Part shown: piece after piece, positions 48,590 to 60,479 of the stretch
Layout: each line of letters opens with the position of its first letter
Numbering within the stretch: position 1 is the first letter of the stretch
Source: Bradysia coprophila
Lineage: Eukaryota; Arthropoda; Insecta; Diptera; Sciaridae
Assembly: GCF_014529535.1 (NCBI RefSeq)
Contig: NC_050735.1
Location: forward strand, 2,542,001 to 2,606,000
Direction of reading: 5' to 3'
DNA: 64,000 nucleotides
The notes under the pieces: model-generated
The model's input: only the letters and a program-made list of their open reading frames with translations
What the model was told of the DNA's origin: nothing
Database searches by the model: none
Translations under genes and position numbers: made by a program

Positions 48590-49920
48590 TGTTATATATA
48601 TTGTTGTGGTCGTTTTATGGACATAGAATAAGGTTACATTCTTCTCGTTTGTTTAATTTTACATTATATTCCAACATTAATGCTCGAATCAAATTTAGAT
48701 TGACCTGTTTAAAGTGCAGGTCTTTGTTATTATTCTCTGTCTTTCAATATAAGATAGGACTTCATCAATTCATAATCTGGTGGCTTTATACATGAGTCGA
48801 AATATCTTGAGTCGGAACCGCTCTCAAAAAATGTTTTCCCTCCATGGAGGCCTAAAATTTTTGGTAGGAATTTAAAAGTCGACGTTTCTGCAACTGCGCT
48901 GCGAAAACTGAACTTTTTCATGCGTGATTTGGGTGGCGATCGAAGGGTCTTTTTTTCTCTGGTTTTCTATGTTTTACTTTTCACCACTAGTGGTGAAATT
49001 GATTTACGTTTCACCACTCCTTCTGAACATCTGAACCATTAACCGTAATTAAAAATTCTGCCTTAACCAAATTCCGAACAGCCCAAAACCCAATGCTTAT
49101 CGAGCAACACCTCTAACCATTCGGCTATTGAGATATATAATCGCAGTGAACCAATTTTTGAAGCGAACATAAATAATACCTGATCGTTCATACAATATTT
49201 CGTTCATACAGAAGAATGTATGTTAAAGGTAGAGTTTAGTTTTGCATTTTAAAAGTTCATTTTTCGCAGAAAACGTTGTATGCAACACGTTGCGAAAGTG
49301 GTAGCTTTTGTCACACGATGTGGTTATCAAATCTAGTGACAAAAACTACCACTTTCCGCAACTAGTTGCATAAATTACTATTTCGCGAATGTACACCACT
49401 GACACTAAAAGTGAGCGTTCGGCATGACCATGGCTTCACTGTCATATACTTTCAGAGCAAAAAACGAAGAAATTTTTTTTTGAATATTGATGGAATTTTG
49501 GCTCTTATACCTTTACAAACAACATGGTTACTTTAAGCGTCAAATATGCGTGAACCTTGCTTTTCGACTTTTAAATACATACCAGTTTAGCCACCGATGG
49601 AGGCCAAAAGTTTTTTAGAGCTCAAGATTAATCCAATCATACAGATCAAAGATGGATCCGAGTCGAAACATTTGGGTCTTTAGGTCGGGCCTTATTTTAG
49701 GAAACTATTGTTACCTTATCTATTCATTCATCACATATTACCATTTTTGACTGAGCAACAGACAGTGAGTGGAGGAATATATAGAGTCTGGTACTTCGTT
49801 TGTTCTTAGCTTTATCCAAGTAAAATCTTCTACTTCATTTGTTTTAACATGTATTTAGCTTTATAAAATAAGATATAAAACGAGCTTGACTGTGATATCC
49901 GTCAGTCCGTGAGCAAAATC
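48590..49920. other. Gene-free stretch
   Basis: No gene is recognised. Around 49290-49370 there is a small hairpin pairing CAACACGTTGCGAAAGTGGT with ACCACTTTCCGCAACTAGTTG, probably a short MITE. Confidence 0.45.
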
Positions 49921-49927
49921 TATTTTT

Positions 49928-50835
49928 AGCCCCGTACGAAGTACTGGGGGCTTATAAGATTAATATGCCGTTTGTAACACGTCGAATTGGAAGCAGACAG
50001 TAAGGGCAAAGCATTTGGTTATGTTCATAGATGACGAATCCGCAATAAAAAAAATGTCCGTCCGTCCGTCCGTCCGTCCGTGACCCCTCTAGCTTGAGCA
50101 AATCACAACCTTTTTTCAAAATTCTTTTTTTCCCCGATTGGTATCGACAAAAGTAAGGTCAAGTTCGAAAATGGGCATGGTAGGGTCGGCCCCTCCAGAG
50201 CTAGGGCCCTATAGGTGTTTTTCAGTCTTTCGACGATATCTACCGAAATACGCACGCAATAGCTGCTTGTGATATATCAAATGAAAGGTATTGACGAGTA
50301 GAACAAAGTTGCTGAACATTGTTTTTGGGTAAGATGTAACGTGGGCTTGTTGGGAGGGCTCAAAGGTCGTTACTCGGCCCTAAGTGTTTTTTGCACATAA
50401 ATCGAGTAAATCTCATCCGATTTTGCTAGATTTAGTTTTTTATGGAAGGTAGTTGAATACCGAAAAGAACGTGGCGAAAAAAGTTTCAAATTTGGGCTCT
50501 TGGACTAAGGCCGCCACTCGCCCTAAGTGTTTTTTGCACATAAATCGAGTAAATCTCATCCAATTTTGCTAGTTTTTGTTTCATTTGAGAGATAATTGAA
50601 TGCCGAATAGAATGATGGCAAAAAAAAGTTTCAAATTTGGGCCCTTGCACTAAGGCCGCTACTCGGCCCTAAGTGCTTTTTGCACATAAATCGAGTAAAT
50701 CTCAACCGATTTTGCTAGTTTTTGTTTCATTTGAGAGGTAATTGAATACCCAATGGAAAGTTGGCAAAAGATTTTGGGTTTCTAAAATAATGTCGTAAAT
50801 TGTTGGTTTTATTTGAGAGGTACTTCGTACGGGCT
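49928..50835. repeat. 908-bp interspersed repeat with inverted ends and an internal 145-bp tandem
   Basis: The ends are AGCCCCGTACGAAGTAC and GTACTTCGTACGGGCT, inverted copies of about 16 bp. A (CCGT)n microsatellite lies at about 50056-50080. The inner half has three units with periods of 143 and 146 bp, each with GCACATAAATCGAGTAAATC, CGATTTTGCTAG and TCAAATTTGGGC. The block AAGGTCAAGTTCGAAAATGG near 50155 and TCGAGTAAATCTCA match the 41755-42290 array. No protein is encoded. I cannot assign a superfamily. Confidence 0.75.
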
Positions 50836-50924
50836 TTCGTAATTGCGCTATGCGCAATTTTAAAAATGAAAACTTTCAGTAAATTTGACAATTCCCAACT
50901 TGACTTGCATTTTGGTAACAGACG

Positions 50925-51020
50925 CATTAGAGGGTTGTAGACGTATTAGGGTTCCGGGCTTATTAGGGCTACGGACGTATTATGGTTGCGGACGAAATAG
51001 GATTACGGGTTGTACGGGGC
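50925..51020 (+). repeat. Degenerate 17-19-bp minisatellite
   Basis: About five units resemble GGACGTATTAGGGTTGC (for example GACGTATTAGGGTTCCGGG). Confidence 0.55.
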
Positions 51021-51099
51021 TAAGTCGCAGCAAACGCTCCGACTGTTCTGATGCCTTGTTTTCGACGAATAACAAAACATCGTCCTTATTGATAACTTC

Positions 51100-52530
51100 C
51101 ATTTATATTCAAAGGTAAATGGTTAAACTTTGAGACCCGATTTTAACAAATTATGTCCAGATATCAAACCAGCATTCTGATTGGAAAACGTAACTTTCTC
51201 ACTGATTTTGTAATCCGTATTATTTGACAAAAAAAAAATGAAACAATGTGGACAATGTAAGCAAATATTTTCGATTTAGTGAAACTAATTTTACAAATTC
51301 CACCACAAAAATGAATGAAAATGGCAATAATTTTTCTCGTTCACCTATTCCCACGAAGGACATTTTAAAGGCTGGCTAACTATATATGACATGATGGATG
51401 TAATATTTGTTCATCCCCGCTTATACAAAAATTATACATAGCATTTAACCACGCCTCATGGATCCACCACGAATGTATGCCGTTGTATATATTATGTATG
51501 GATGTTTGTTGTAATGTAGATAGCAACTATTACAGCCCCTCATCTATGCTCTTATACATATAAGATATACAAACAAATAATTTGCTGATGTACATGGAAA
51601 CATGCCTATGTAAAAGTCATGTGTACATTAACAGATATTCACCGAAAAAAAAGATCTTTTCGATACATAAAGCTATAGGGGATGATCTTCTCGTTGTTGT
51701 TGGCAGTCATTTCCAAACGGATATCCAGTATCGTAGACTGAGGTCTTTTTGCACGTCGCCGTTATCCACTCTCGATGTGTGCGATATTATTATTATGACA
51801 CACGAAATGATGAGATCCGACCGGAATTTATCAATAAACGTTTCTTTTTATTAGTAAAGTGCAAGAAAAAAAAATATTAAACGGGAACGAATGTGGAAAT
51901 TTTACAAATAAAAACACCGAGGTTTAGCGTGACAATATTTTTTTTTCGTGTGGTGTGTGATAAATAAAAAATGTGCCAAATGTCGGTTAGAGTTTCAAGT
52001 GGAAAAACCAATTTTTATTCAACGGTTTTGTTTGTGTTTTCATATACTGCTAAGAGTTCAGCAACGAGTTCAACGATTTAAGAAGTGGTTAGCAAGGAGA
52101 TATATTGGATTATAATTTTGGTAGCTGGGAGACGTTCCTCTGCCAATGACCTTGTGTGTGTAAAGATACAAAACTAGTTTGCTAATTTAGGTGAGCAATC
52201 ATAAATGAATAAAAAGACAGCCGTGGGGGCATGATGCTTTCAATGAAGTGATAGAATTTTCCATAAATTGTGCATGTTGAGCAATGTTCGATGAACAGGG
52301 CGCCTAGACCCTGGGCTAAATATTTCTGTCAACAAATATCAAGTTACAGTCATTAACACCAGAACGTGCCGTCGTGACAATGACAATAATAGATTGATAG
52401 CACGGCGGCACTTTTAGGTGTTTACGACTGTATTGAATCTGAATCTGAAATATTCACAAGTCACAAAGCACAACAATACTCGACTCGTAGAAACACTGCG
52501 TCCAATCAATACCTTTACAATACGTTGTAT
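51100..52530. other. Gene-free stretch
   Basis: No gene or clear element is seen. The open frame at 51582-51854 (plus, 90 codons) has no family features. Confidence 0.4.
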
Positions 52531-52534
52531 GAAG

Positions 52535-52645
52535 CTCGGTGCAAAGAACTTTATTAGGCTCACGATGTGTATTATGACACACGGCCTCGTCATAATTACA
52601 CATCTCTAGAGCCTAATAAAGTACTTCGTACTTGATGCCATAAAT
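52535..52645. mobile_element. Hairpin MITE, ACTTTATTAGGCTC family
   Basis: The arms carry ACTTTATTAGGCTCACGATG on the left and GAGCCTAATAAAGTACTT on the right. A shorter copy at 61768-61850 repeats ACTTTATTAGGCTCACGATG. Confidence 0.6.
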
Positions 52646-53202
52646 GACTAATTCCTTCCTCAGTTTCTCGGGTAAAATGTAAAATGATCTTACCCGTTGG
52701 AAAGGCATATCGTTCTTTTTCAATTTTTTTATCGAGTTTTTTACCTGTACCCGTGCAGGAACGAAGCTTTGAGTGTAAAATTTACTGCAGAACAATATTA
52801 GCGAGTCGTTTTACTCTAAAACAGGAACAAAACAGGAATGTCAAGTTGGGTTTGAGTAACGTTAAAAAAATATGTGCAGAAGGAGTTCCTTAATGGGAGA
52901 TGGGCAAATGTACTATTGCGGAAAAGTGACGTTTGTAAAAATAAGGATTCCGTAGGTTTCTTCCAAAGCCGTTCAAAATGAAAATCGTCATCCACAGAGA
53001 AGCCAACACAACCTCACTTTGAAGTTTTAATGAACAAATTTGTTTAAGTTGCGGTTATGTTTCCTTATGTAGATGACGGTCGGTCGTTTTCGGCCTGTCA
53101 AAATTCGTTTTTACCGTACTTTAATTGTTAATTTAATTTTTTAATTGTCTGCGCCTCGGAGTTAAAAATTTTCGTATCTTTTGCGCACAAAAGATCCTCG
53201 AA

Positions 53203-53383
53203 CACTGACAAAAAAGTTTGGAAAAACTCAGCTGTTGCAGGTAACTTTGTCTCCAGGTAATCGACAATAGCTGCCACAGCTGTAGCGCCCCATACAAAAA
53301 ATACAGCTGCGGCAGATAATGTAGATTAGCTGGAGACAAAGTTACCTACGAGGGGTGAGTTTTTGGAAACTTTTTTGTCAGTG
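53203..53383. mobile_element. 181-bp hairpin MITE (CACTGACAAAAAAGTTT)
   Basis: Inverted ends CACTGACAAAAAAGTTT are followed by GGTAACTTTGTCTCCAG.TAAT on the left and its inverse on the right. An inner pair surrounds GCCCCATACAAAAAATACAG. No clear target duplication was found. Confidence 0.65.
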
Positions 53384-54306
53384 AAAATATTCACTAAAAC
53401 AGGTGTTCGGAAAATACCTATCATTCTACGCTTCTCTACTGAGAACCCAAGGTACTTTTGATCAAGCATCATCATCTCAATTGAGTCATCGGTACTCAGT
53501 AGATTCGGTCATTTTCCCATCAATTTTGTAGTCTTTTTCATTCGTATTTATGATGACAAAAAACGACCATTATTATTATGCGCTTATGTGACATTCCGAA
53601 GTATTTGTCGGTTAAAATGTTCCTACCTTTAAATTAAACGGAAGCCAATAATTTACTAAATTTATTTTTTGCCGTTCAGACTTAAATATCTGATACATCG
53701 CAATGTATTTCCGTTGATCATTTGTTGAGGATAAGAGCGTTAATTAGCATTTAACTGCCAAAATTTAGTATTCGCAAAAAATTACCACAGTTGATTAAGA
53801 TACCTTGCACCACGAAGACATCAAAAATATATTATTTTTTTTGCGTGATATCTTAGTGACTTATTAGAGAAGATGCAAGCTGATAACGTGATTAATAATA
53901 ACAAAACAGTTCAGCTGATGCCTCGTTTCTATTATCAAAGCTATTTGAATCTGCATTCCCGAACAAGGTAAAGTGAATCTGCATTCCCGAAGGTAAAACT
54001 TGGTAGTTTGAATATAAACCAACTTGTTTTCACATAAATAATGGAATTTGCGGAACGAAACCTCATCAATGCATCTTGCTCTCACCAATTTTATCTTCCT
54101 AAAAATTATATTTTAAGTGATCAAAAATCAGAACGAATATATTCGTATTTTCATGACTGATACGTTTTGGATGATTCAAGCTAATTTCACTGATATCAAT
54201 CATTAGGCAAATTAAATTTTGACTAGACGTATTTTGATCAAACAAAATGTCAATGTGCAGCGCGAAATCTCAGGAAAGTAATTAGTTTGTCAATCGGACT
54301 AATATC

Positions 54307-54507
54307 CAAGGCTGTCAACTTTGGGGAGGTCACGCAGATACACGGGTGACACAGTGACACACACAAAATGTGAAATTTTCATACATTTTCATAGAAGATG
54401 GATTCTCAAATGTAACAATTTCATAGTAGTTGAATTCGGTTTTGTGTGTTTCCGCGTATGTAATAAAATGACGGTCTGCGTGACCTCCTAAACAGTCTAT
54501 AGCCTTG
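54307..54507. mobile_element. 201-bp hAT-type MITE (CAAGGCTGT family)
   Basis: Left end CAAGGCTGTCAACTTTGGGG and right end (read inward) CAAGGCTATAGACTGTTTAG both run into GAGGTCACGCAGA. An exact 8-bp duplication CTAATATC flanks it (54299-54306 and 54508-54515). A terminus of the same family lies at 23505-23557 beside the 18-bp minisatellite. Confidence 0.88.
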
Positions 54508-54748
54508 CTAATATCAACCACATCAATGTGTCAAACAGTGGCATTTCGTTTGATCAAAATCTGTATAACCAAATTTAATTATTTTCGCTCCATTGATGCA
54601 TCTGCCTTTATCGTTTGACATTTACCTTTATGGTTAAGATCTAGTGTTAGCGTTATTGTTGGCCATTTACCGGCGAGAAATCTGACGTTCCCTAGGTCCT
54701 TTTAGCCACTGTGCGACATGGTCATAATTTTAAGTTCGCTACAGAGAA

Positions 54749-54890
54749 CGCTGATGGAAAATCATAGGGAGCACGGGAGCATTGCTCCCGGGAAATTTTT
54801 CCCATTCGGTACAAAAATTTTTATTTTATTCAAAATCGTGAAGTTTTTGCCTATTTGCTCCCGGGAAGAAAATCGGTTTTTCCATTAGCG
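54749..54890. mobile_element. 142-bp hAT-type MITE (CGCTAATGGAAAA family)
   Basis: Inverted ends CGCTGATGGAAAA / CGCTAATGGAAAA are flanked by an exact 8-bp duplication ACAGAGAA (54741-54748 and 54891-54898). Inner arms carry GGGAGCACGGGAGCA and TTGCTCCCGGGAAG. Confidence 0.85.
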
Positions 54891-55164
54891 ACAGAGAAGC
54901 AAAAGTTGCAGCTGCTGACTTTGTGTAACTTAACCCAGTGTTACCCAGTGTGACCTCGTAAATAAACTAAAAGCTCTGAATAATGCGGTTATATAGCAAA
55001 AATCGTGTTTAAAAAAATGAAGTAAAAGATTATGAATCAGATTTTTATTTTGAATGTTGTATTGCTTCGGTGGTGTTCCGAACATTGAAATAATTTTTAT
55101 GCATGAAGATTGCAAGTTACTTGACAATGAAATTGAAATTTGGAAATAAAATTTTTGTTTTACG

Positions 55165-55236
55165 CGCCCTGACGAGATTTGAACCCCAGACCTCTTGCGT
55201 ATGAAGCAAGCGTTCTACGTATCAAACCACAGGACT
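55165..55236 (-). tRNA. tRNA-Met(CAT)-like gene or pseudogene
   Basis: The 72-nt minus-strand sequence folds as a cloverleaf. The acceptor arms AGTCCTG / CAGGGCG pair at six of seven positions. The D arm contains GTTTGATACGTAGAAC. The anticodon stem CTTGC / GCAAG encloses TTCATAC, with anticodon CAT and U33. The B box GGGTTCAAATC is near consensus. The T stem (TGGGG / CTCGT) has two mismatches, and the D loop is atypical. It could be a diverged elongator tRNA-Met, a pseudogene or a tRNA-derived SINE head. A T run follows within about 20 nt. Confidence 0.5.
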
Positions 55237-55244
55237 GATTATGA

Positions 55245-57120
55245 ATCAGTCTCTTGAAAATTCTTAGATCAAATGAAGTAATGGATCCGATAGTAAAACT
55301 ACTGATAAGGTTAATGGTTAAAGGTTAATGTTCTGTTGATACCAGGTACTGTTTAATCAATAATAATTTCTATAATTCAATTATCTTTATTGATTTGGAC
55401 GTTTTCTTTCATTTTTCTTTGCGATTTACAATTGCAAATCATTCTATAATTCACAGTCGAAACTTACAAATTTTCCTAATTCTTCCGAATTTGGTTTTTG
55501 GAATTTAAAAGATATGGAAAAGCGTAGGGAAATATGATAAAATATTGCAAAAAGTTTCTGAATTTTCCTGACGGAATACCGCTCCAAAAAATGTCTACAC
55601 CAAATTGACGGAGCGTCGAGAAAATGTAATACAAATATGCCTAAGCTATTCCCTTTATTACGCGTCTAGTATATAGCCCTATAACTAGTCGATGATTTTA
55701 CAGAAATAGTTTCTCGTAGAAGGAAGTCCTTTCCGGAAACTAATACCTATAAATATTGCCAATAAGTCCTTAATTTATGCTCGAGATATGCAGCAACACT
55801 CTTGATTGTAAAATTGAGTTTTGTGATCACAATGCTCCAGCATAATGTAAAATGATTTATGAAGAAACTCCTTCGAAACAACACACGTCTCAGTGGAGAT
55901 CTGATACACACTGTGATCAATTTCACCTGATGCAATAGCATCAACCAAAAAGTGTGACTCCATTGATCGAAAACAGACAACCATCCAGACATAAAGTAAT
56001 TTAAAATTCTTCGCACTAATTTTACAATAAAAAAATGCCAAGATTTGTGTTTCGTAAATGTTTTGGTACGCAATTGAATTGCCTCTGTACATCCGTAGCG
56101 GAAAGCGTTAATTGAATCATTTTGATGGTCATACATACATTACGTTTAAGTATGGCATTCAATTCCTAAAACATCATATTTCATAACAGTGGTTGTGTTC
56201 GACTGGTCTCGTTCGTGAAAATGCTTGCACTGCGCATTTGTAAAATGTTATATCGGTGTGTTTAGGGTATATTATGTGCGATTGTTTGAAAGATTTTAGT
56301 TTGTGTAAAATTTCAACAAAAAAACGAAGTTTGACCATTGGTCAATGATCAATACCTACAGTGGACAATGAACAAAAATGAAATAAAATGAACGATGTGT
56401 TTTTCGTTGCAATTGACGACCATCTTCGTCGCAATAAAAAAGTTTTGGTTGTAAAGTTCTTGATGTCGATGCAAAAAAATTTTTGTCATAAAGTTATTAA
56501 GTTATTGCCATGTACGGTGTACCATAGGATATAAATCAAAATATCTCGTTTCCGGTTTGATTTGAATAATCATGAATGCAAACATTTGCTTTGCCTTAAT
56601 CTAAATTATTACATATGCATTAAATTGTATGTATTCTATCGAATCAATTTATCATTGAGTGGAAAATAATTTCCATACGAGCTTCACAGTTCACAGCCAT
56701 AGATCATACGAAATTATTCAGTATGCTCTTTAATTCAGCGGTTTATATGTTGCATTGTTAAATGTTTACTTCCACCTTTGGCGAACGTTCACTTCCACAT
56801 ATATCCCGACGGTATAATTGAATTTATAAATAAATTTTTCGGTGAAATTTTAGTTTTGAGTCTCCGTTTAATCCGTAAGATATACTCACATCAAAGCTTT
56901 GGTATTGCAAGATTTTGCAAACAGGTATGCTTCTATCGATGTCTGGAACACAATTTTAGTAAATTTTTATAAGAAACGATACTTTTGGGGGGCCGAAGCT
57001 GATATCCGTGTGAGAGTGAAAACTTAAATCGTGTTATGGAGACTTAGACAATATATTGATTTAATCACATCAGCGCCGTACGAGGGGGTTCACTTCGTAG
57101 TCAGTAAATCAGTTAATGCT
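55245..57120. other. Gene-free stretch
   Basis: No gene is recognised. Two overlapping minus-strand frames at 55747-56136 are open for about 105-129 codons but show no domain or splice context. Confidence 0.4.
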
Positions 57121-57127
57121 TAGGTTC

Positions 57128-57452
57128 CTCTTACCAAAAAAGTACTCCCTGTAAGAGACAAAATTGAATTTTTTCAATTTTTCCTTTGTTTTTTGACAGC
57201 TCTCTCACGGCTCTCTCACGGAGTACTTTTTGTTGAGTAGAATGGACACAATGAAAAAATTCAATTTTGTCTCTCACACGGAGTACTTTTTTGGTAAGAG
57301 GAAACTAAGCATTAAGTTTCAATTCCACTCAACAAAAAGTACTCCGTTAGAGAGCCTTGAGAGAGCGAGCTGTCAAATAAACAAAGCAAAAATTGAAAAA
57401 AATCAATTTTGACTCTCACATGGAGTACTTTTTTGGTAAGAGGAAATTAAGC
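57128..57452. mobile_element. Cluster of palindromic repeats, AAAAAGTACTCCGT family
   Basis: One unit (57128-57238 region) lies inverted relative to a second (57330-57452), and a partial third lies between them. All share AAAGTACTCC, TCAATTTTGTCTC, GAGCTGTCAAATAAACAAAG or its inverse, and TTTTTTGGTAAGAGGAAA. The whole resembles one element inserted near or into another. Confidence 0.65.
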
Positions 57453-57516
57453 ATTAAGTCACAGTAAATCACAGCAAATATTTTTTAACACGTTGCCGGT
57501 TATTGTGACTTGTCAA

Positions 57517-57659
57517 CTTTAGGTACACCGGAAAATGCTAAGGGAGTCGAGGAATACCTCCAAATAAATTTCAAAAAATCAAAAATTTGACTTTTAATTT
57601 TTAGAAATTTATTTGGAGGTATTCCTCGACCCCCTTAGCGCTTTCTGGCGTGCCTAAAG
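57517..57659. mobile_element. 143-bp hairpin MITE (CTTTAGG ends)
   Basis: Arms of about 60 bp pair almost perfectly and include GTCGAGGAATACCTCCAAAT and its inverse. Ends are CTTTAGGTACACCGGAAA and the inverse of CTTTAGGCACGCCAGAAA. No target duplication was identified. Confidence 0.7.
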
Positions 57660-57669
57660 TGCCTGCTCG

Positions 57670-59150
57670 AGCATTATCCCCTACGTGAATGACACTGTAT
57701 CTCATTTTTAAGTGTCTTGTCCGAGAACATTTTTGACTTTAGTGATTTACTAGAGATTCACTTGAATTAGTCCTCACTCGAACCGGTAAGATGTGTTTGC
57801 TTGATGCCCACTTCGGTAAAAAACACATAACGTCACCATTGTAACTGTGATTGTGTACATACTTTTCCATGCTTTCATACTCACTTCGTTCGGCATACAA
57901 TTCGCGAAATTGCCTAAAACCAATCGTCCAAAACAGGTACACAAATGACTATACCATCACAGGTACCTGTCGTAACGACTGCTGTTACAACATTCGTAAC
58001 AGCTGCAGTCACACAATTTTAACAACAGGGAGCGTCATGACGTCAACCGTACCGAACGCTGATGTGAAAAAATATGGTAAATAATTAGCCAAATATTATT
58101 TGGCAAATAAGTGAGTCGTATCTTTTGAATATCTGTTCCAGTGAAGTTATTTCACTCGTTTCACAAATCTTTCCACTCCGGATATGTATTTACGCACACA
58201 TTCAAACTCGTGCAATCATGACTCACTTACTTGACCAAGTATGTCCTATTAGTGTGATTTGTAGACAACATCACTAGGTTTTTAGTGCACACATGGGTGT
58301 TACTCTCACAGCAGTGAACGTTTTTAAGATCACATCTTCAATCTATCATTTGGGACATGAAGTAGATTCAGATACTGCCGAGCAGGAGAAAAACAAAGGG
58401 AAACCACTGATGTTGACTGCGAATCACTTCGATTTATTGCAGTGCTTTCAATGAAGCAATTTAAATACTATTTTTCTCTAGGGTCGAAAGTGATTTATTA
58501 CCCATCTAGGGAAAGCAATAAAATTGGTTTAAGTACTAATAGATAAACAGTAGATTTTAGGCAATTTCGCGAGTTGTAGCCCCAACGAAGTGAAAGCCTG
58601 AAATCAACCGTCCAGCACAGATACGTATACAACTTTTCATGCTTAGGGCCTAAAATACTTGAAGACATCTGTAATTTATTCCCAGGGCATTAAAAGCATG
58701 TAAAATTCATTAAGAAACTCGTGATCAAAGTAAAAAGTCTAGTTTTCGTGTAATTGTTGACCTTGGCTTCGCATTCAAATTTTTATAGTCATGTAACTAT
58801 TGAATAAGTTGGTTAGAGCGGTAAAATAGTTATTTACGTATCTGTGATGGACGGTGATTTTAGGCAATTTTGCGAGTTGTATTTCGAACGAAGTGACAGG
58901 TATCAAGTCTCACATTTGGGCTCGTAACAGTCTAATTTCCAGTTTTCAAAAGTAATTTTGATTGTCTCTGTATAATAATGTATGTGCTACCGTAACATAA
59001 GGAATGTCAGTGAGACTAATCAACGTCAGTTCCAAATGTCCGGTCAGCAGGTGGCATGTTTTAGAGATCAGAGAAGAGATGTTTGAATAAGCCATACCAT
59101 GTACTGTACTCAGTTCTAAATAAAAGTAATTTCTCATCAGTGAATCAAAA
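57670..59150. other. Gene-free stretch with an inverted repeat
   Basis: Between about 58600 and 58890, AATCAACCGTCCAGCACAGATA and its near-inverse (TATCTGTGATGGACGGTGATT) face each other. A direct copy of TTTTAGGCAATTTCGCGAGT lies at 58556 and, slightly changed, at 58860. The same motif occurs near 25030-25090. No gene is seen. Confidence 0.45.
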
Positions 59151-59156
59151 ACATTC

Positions 59157-59162
59157 TTTATT
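59157..59162 (-). promoter_or_regulatory. Poly(A) signal of the secreted-protein gene
   Basis: AATAAA on the minus strand, about 36 nt after the stop codon at 59199. Confidence 0.6.
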
Positions 59163-59198
59163 CTTCTCAGAATCATGTACAGTTTCAGCTAAAAAAAA

Positions 59199-60389
59199 TT
59201 ACACATTACAATAGTTTGAGGAAAGTAGACTTCCTAATTTAAGCGCTGTGTCACAAGCCCGTTGAAGTTCGATCATTACGTAATGACCATCCCAATGTGC
59301 TTCGTTATAATCACTTGCGAATGCGACGATTTTCGCCGTTGGATTTTCATTACAACCACATCCACTACCGCCAGTTAAATCAGTTGTTTTTGTAAACTTT
59401 TCCGTTATCTTGTTCAAATCTGTAATGACACAATTCAACTTCTTTATATTGCTCTGAGCTTTTTTGGCAGCAGATTGAGCTTGAGTTATAAATGTCGATA
59501 ATGCACAACGGAGTGAGTTTAATGCAGCTTCACATCCCTTTCCGAATACGAAACGGCGACATACTAAATTATTATTCTTCGAAAAATCCTTGAGTAAATT
59601 TTGTAACGTATTCCAGCCGCATTCACTCTTACTGAATTCATCAGTAAACACTTTGGTAAAAGCGTTGTTTTCTTCGACGAAGGTCCTCGCTTTACAGAGA
59701 GCATCTTCTTTATTGGCAAACTCTCCTTTCATCAAGTTCATTTCCGCAGCAAATAACAATGGACATTGTTTGTGCACAGTTCCTTGTGCGATCGTCTGGG
59801 CATCTTGTGATGCTGCCTTATATTTGGCGACTAATGTTTCGGTATTCGCAGTTAACTTGGCAAGTTCATCTTCGCAGTTATAACAAGAGTTGGCTCTACA
59901 AAGCTAAAATAATTAGTTAGAAGGGGTTGCCTAATGGGAACGATTCTTTAATTTAAGGTGCTTTCAGTCTCAAATAAATTCATCCGTTTAAACAAAAATG
60001 TTCATCCGTGTACTTGACGTGTTTTAACAATAGCGAAATTGTGAGGCAACGCCTTTTCTAACACGTGCTCTATTGTTAAAATACATCTTTAAAGTACACG
60101 GATGAACTAAACGGACGACTCTGAATTGGGCTTTATAAACTTTTGCGAAATGGAGTGGTCCAGAAAAAAAATCATCTCCCAAGAGAAGTTAAATTTTCGA
60201 CTCTTGGGTCACCACATCATTATGTTACTCTTGGCAGATGTAGCTTTTTTTCTAGACATCCCTTTCGCAAAAGTTTCACTTAACAAAAAAAAAATCTTTC
60301 CCCCTATACTTTGTAATCATCGAAACAACAAAAAAAAAACTCACTTGGAAACAGAGCACCAACAAAACTGTGAAAATTACCGGTTTCAT
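59199..60389 (-). CDS. Secreted cysteine-rich helical protein, function unknown
   Basis: Two exons, 60389-60345 (45 bp) and 59903-59199 (705 bp), encode 249 residues. The first exon is exactly the signal-peptide core MKPVIFTVLLVLCFQ. The second starts LCRANSCYNCEDELAKL, so cleavage is likely after CRA. The donor GTGAGT and the acceptor TATTTTAG are good. The mature part is rich in Ala, Lys and Asn, is mostly predicted helix, and has about 16 cysteines (for example SCYNC, ECGW, VCRRF, GCEAAL, GCGCNEN). The layout resembles insect secreted helical families such as the TsetseEP-type proteins, but I cannot confirm membership. The intron of 441 bp contains a hairpin repeat. No neighbour suggests a role; expression in gut or salivary gland would fit such a protein but is speculative. 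Confidence 0.78.
59965..60112. mobile_element. Hairpin MITE in the intron of the secreted-protein gene
   Basis: Arms share TCCGTTTA, GTTCATCCGTGTACTT and GTTTTAACAATAG or their inverses. The spacer is about 25 bp. A clear target duplication was not found. Confidence 0.65.
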
Positions 60390-60479
60390 TTTGTAAGCGA
60401 TAAGTTACTAGTTGAAACTCACTTCAGAACAATATGTTGCTGCGCAATTTGTTCGACTTAAATAGGAGCGTCACATGTG

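Noticed and set aside
55747-56136. Two overlapping minus-strand frames as a chemoreceptor-like gene
   Set aside because: The sequence is hydrophobic in parts but has no receptor signature, and no splice-linked exons could be joined.
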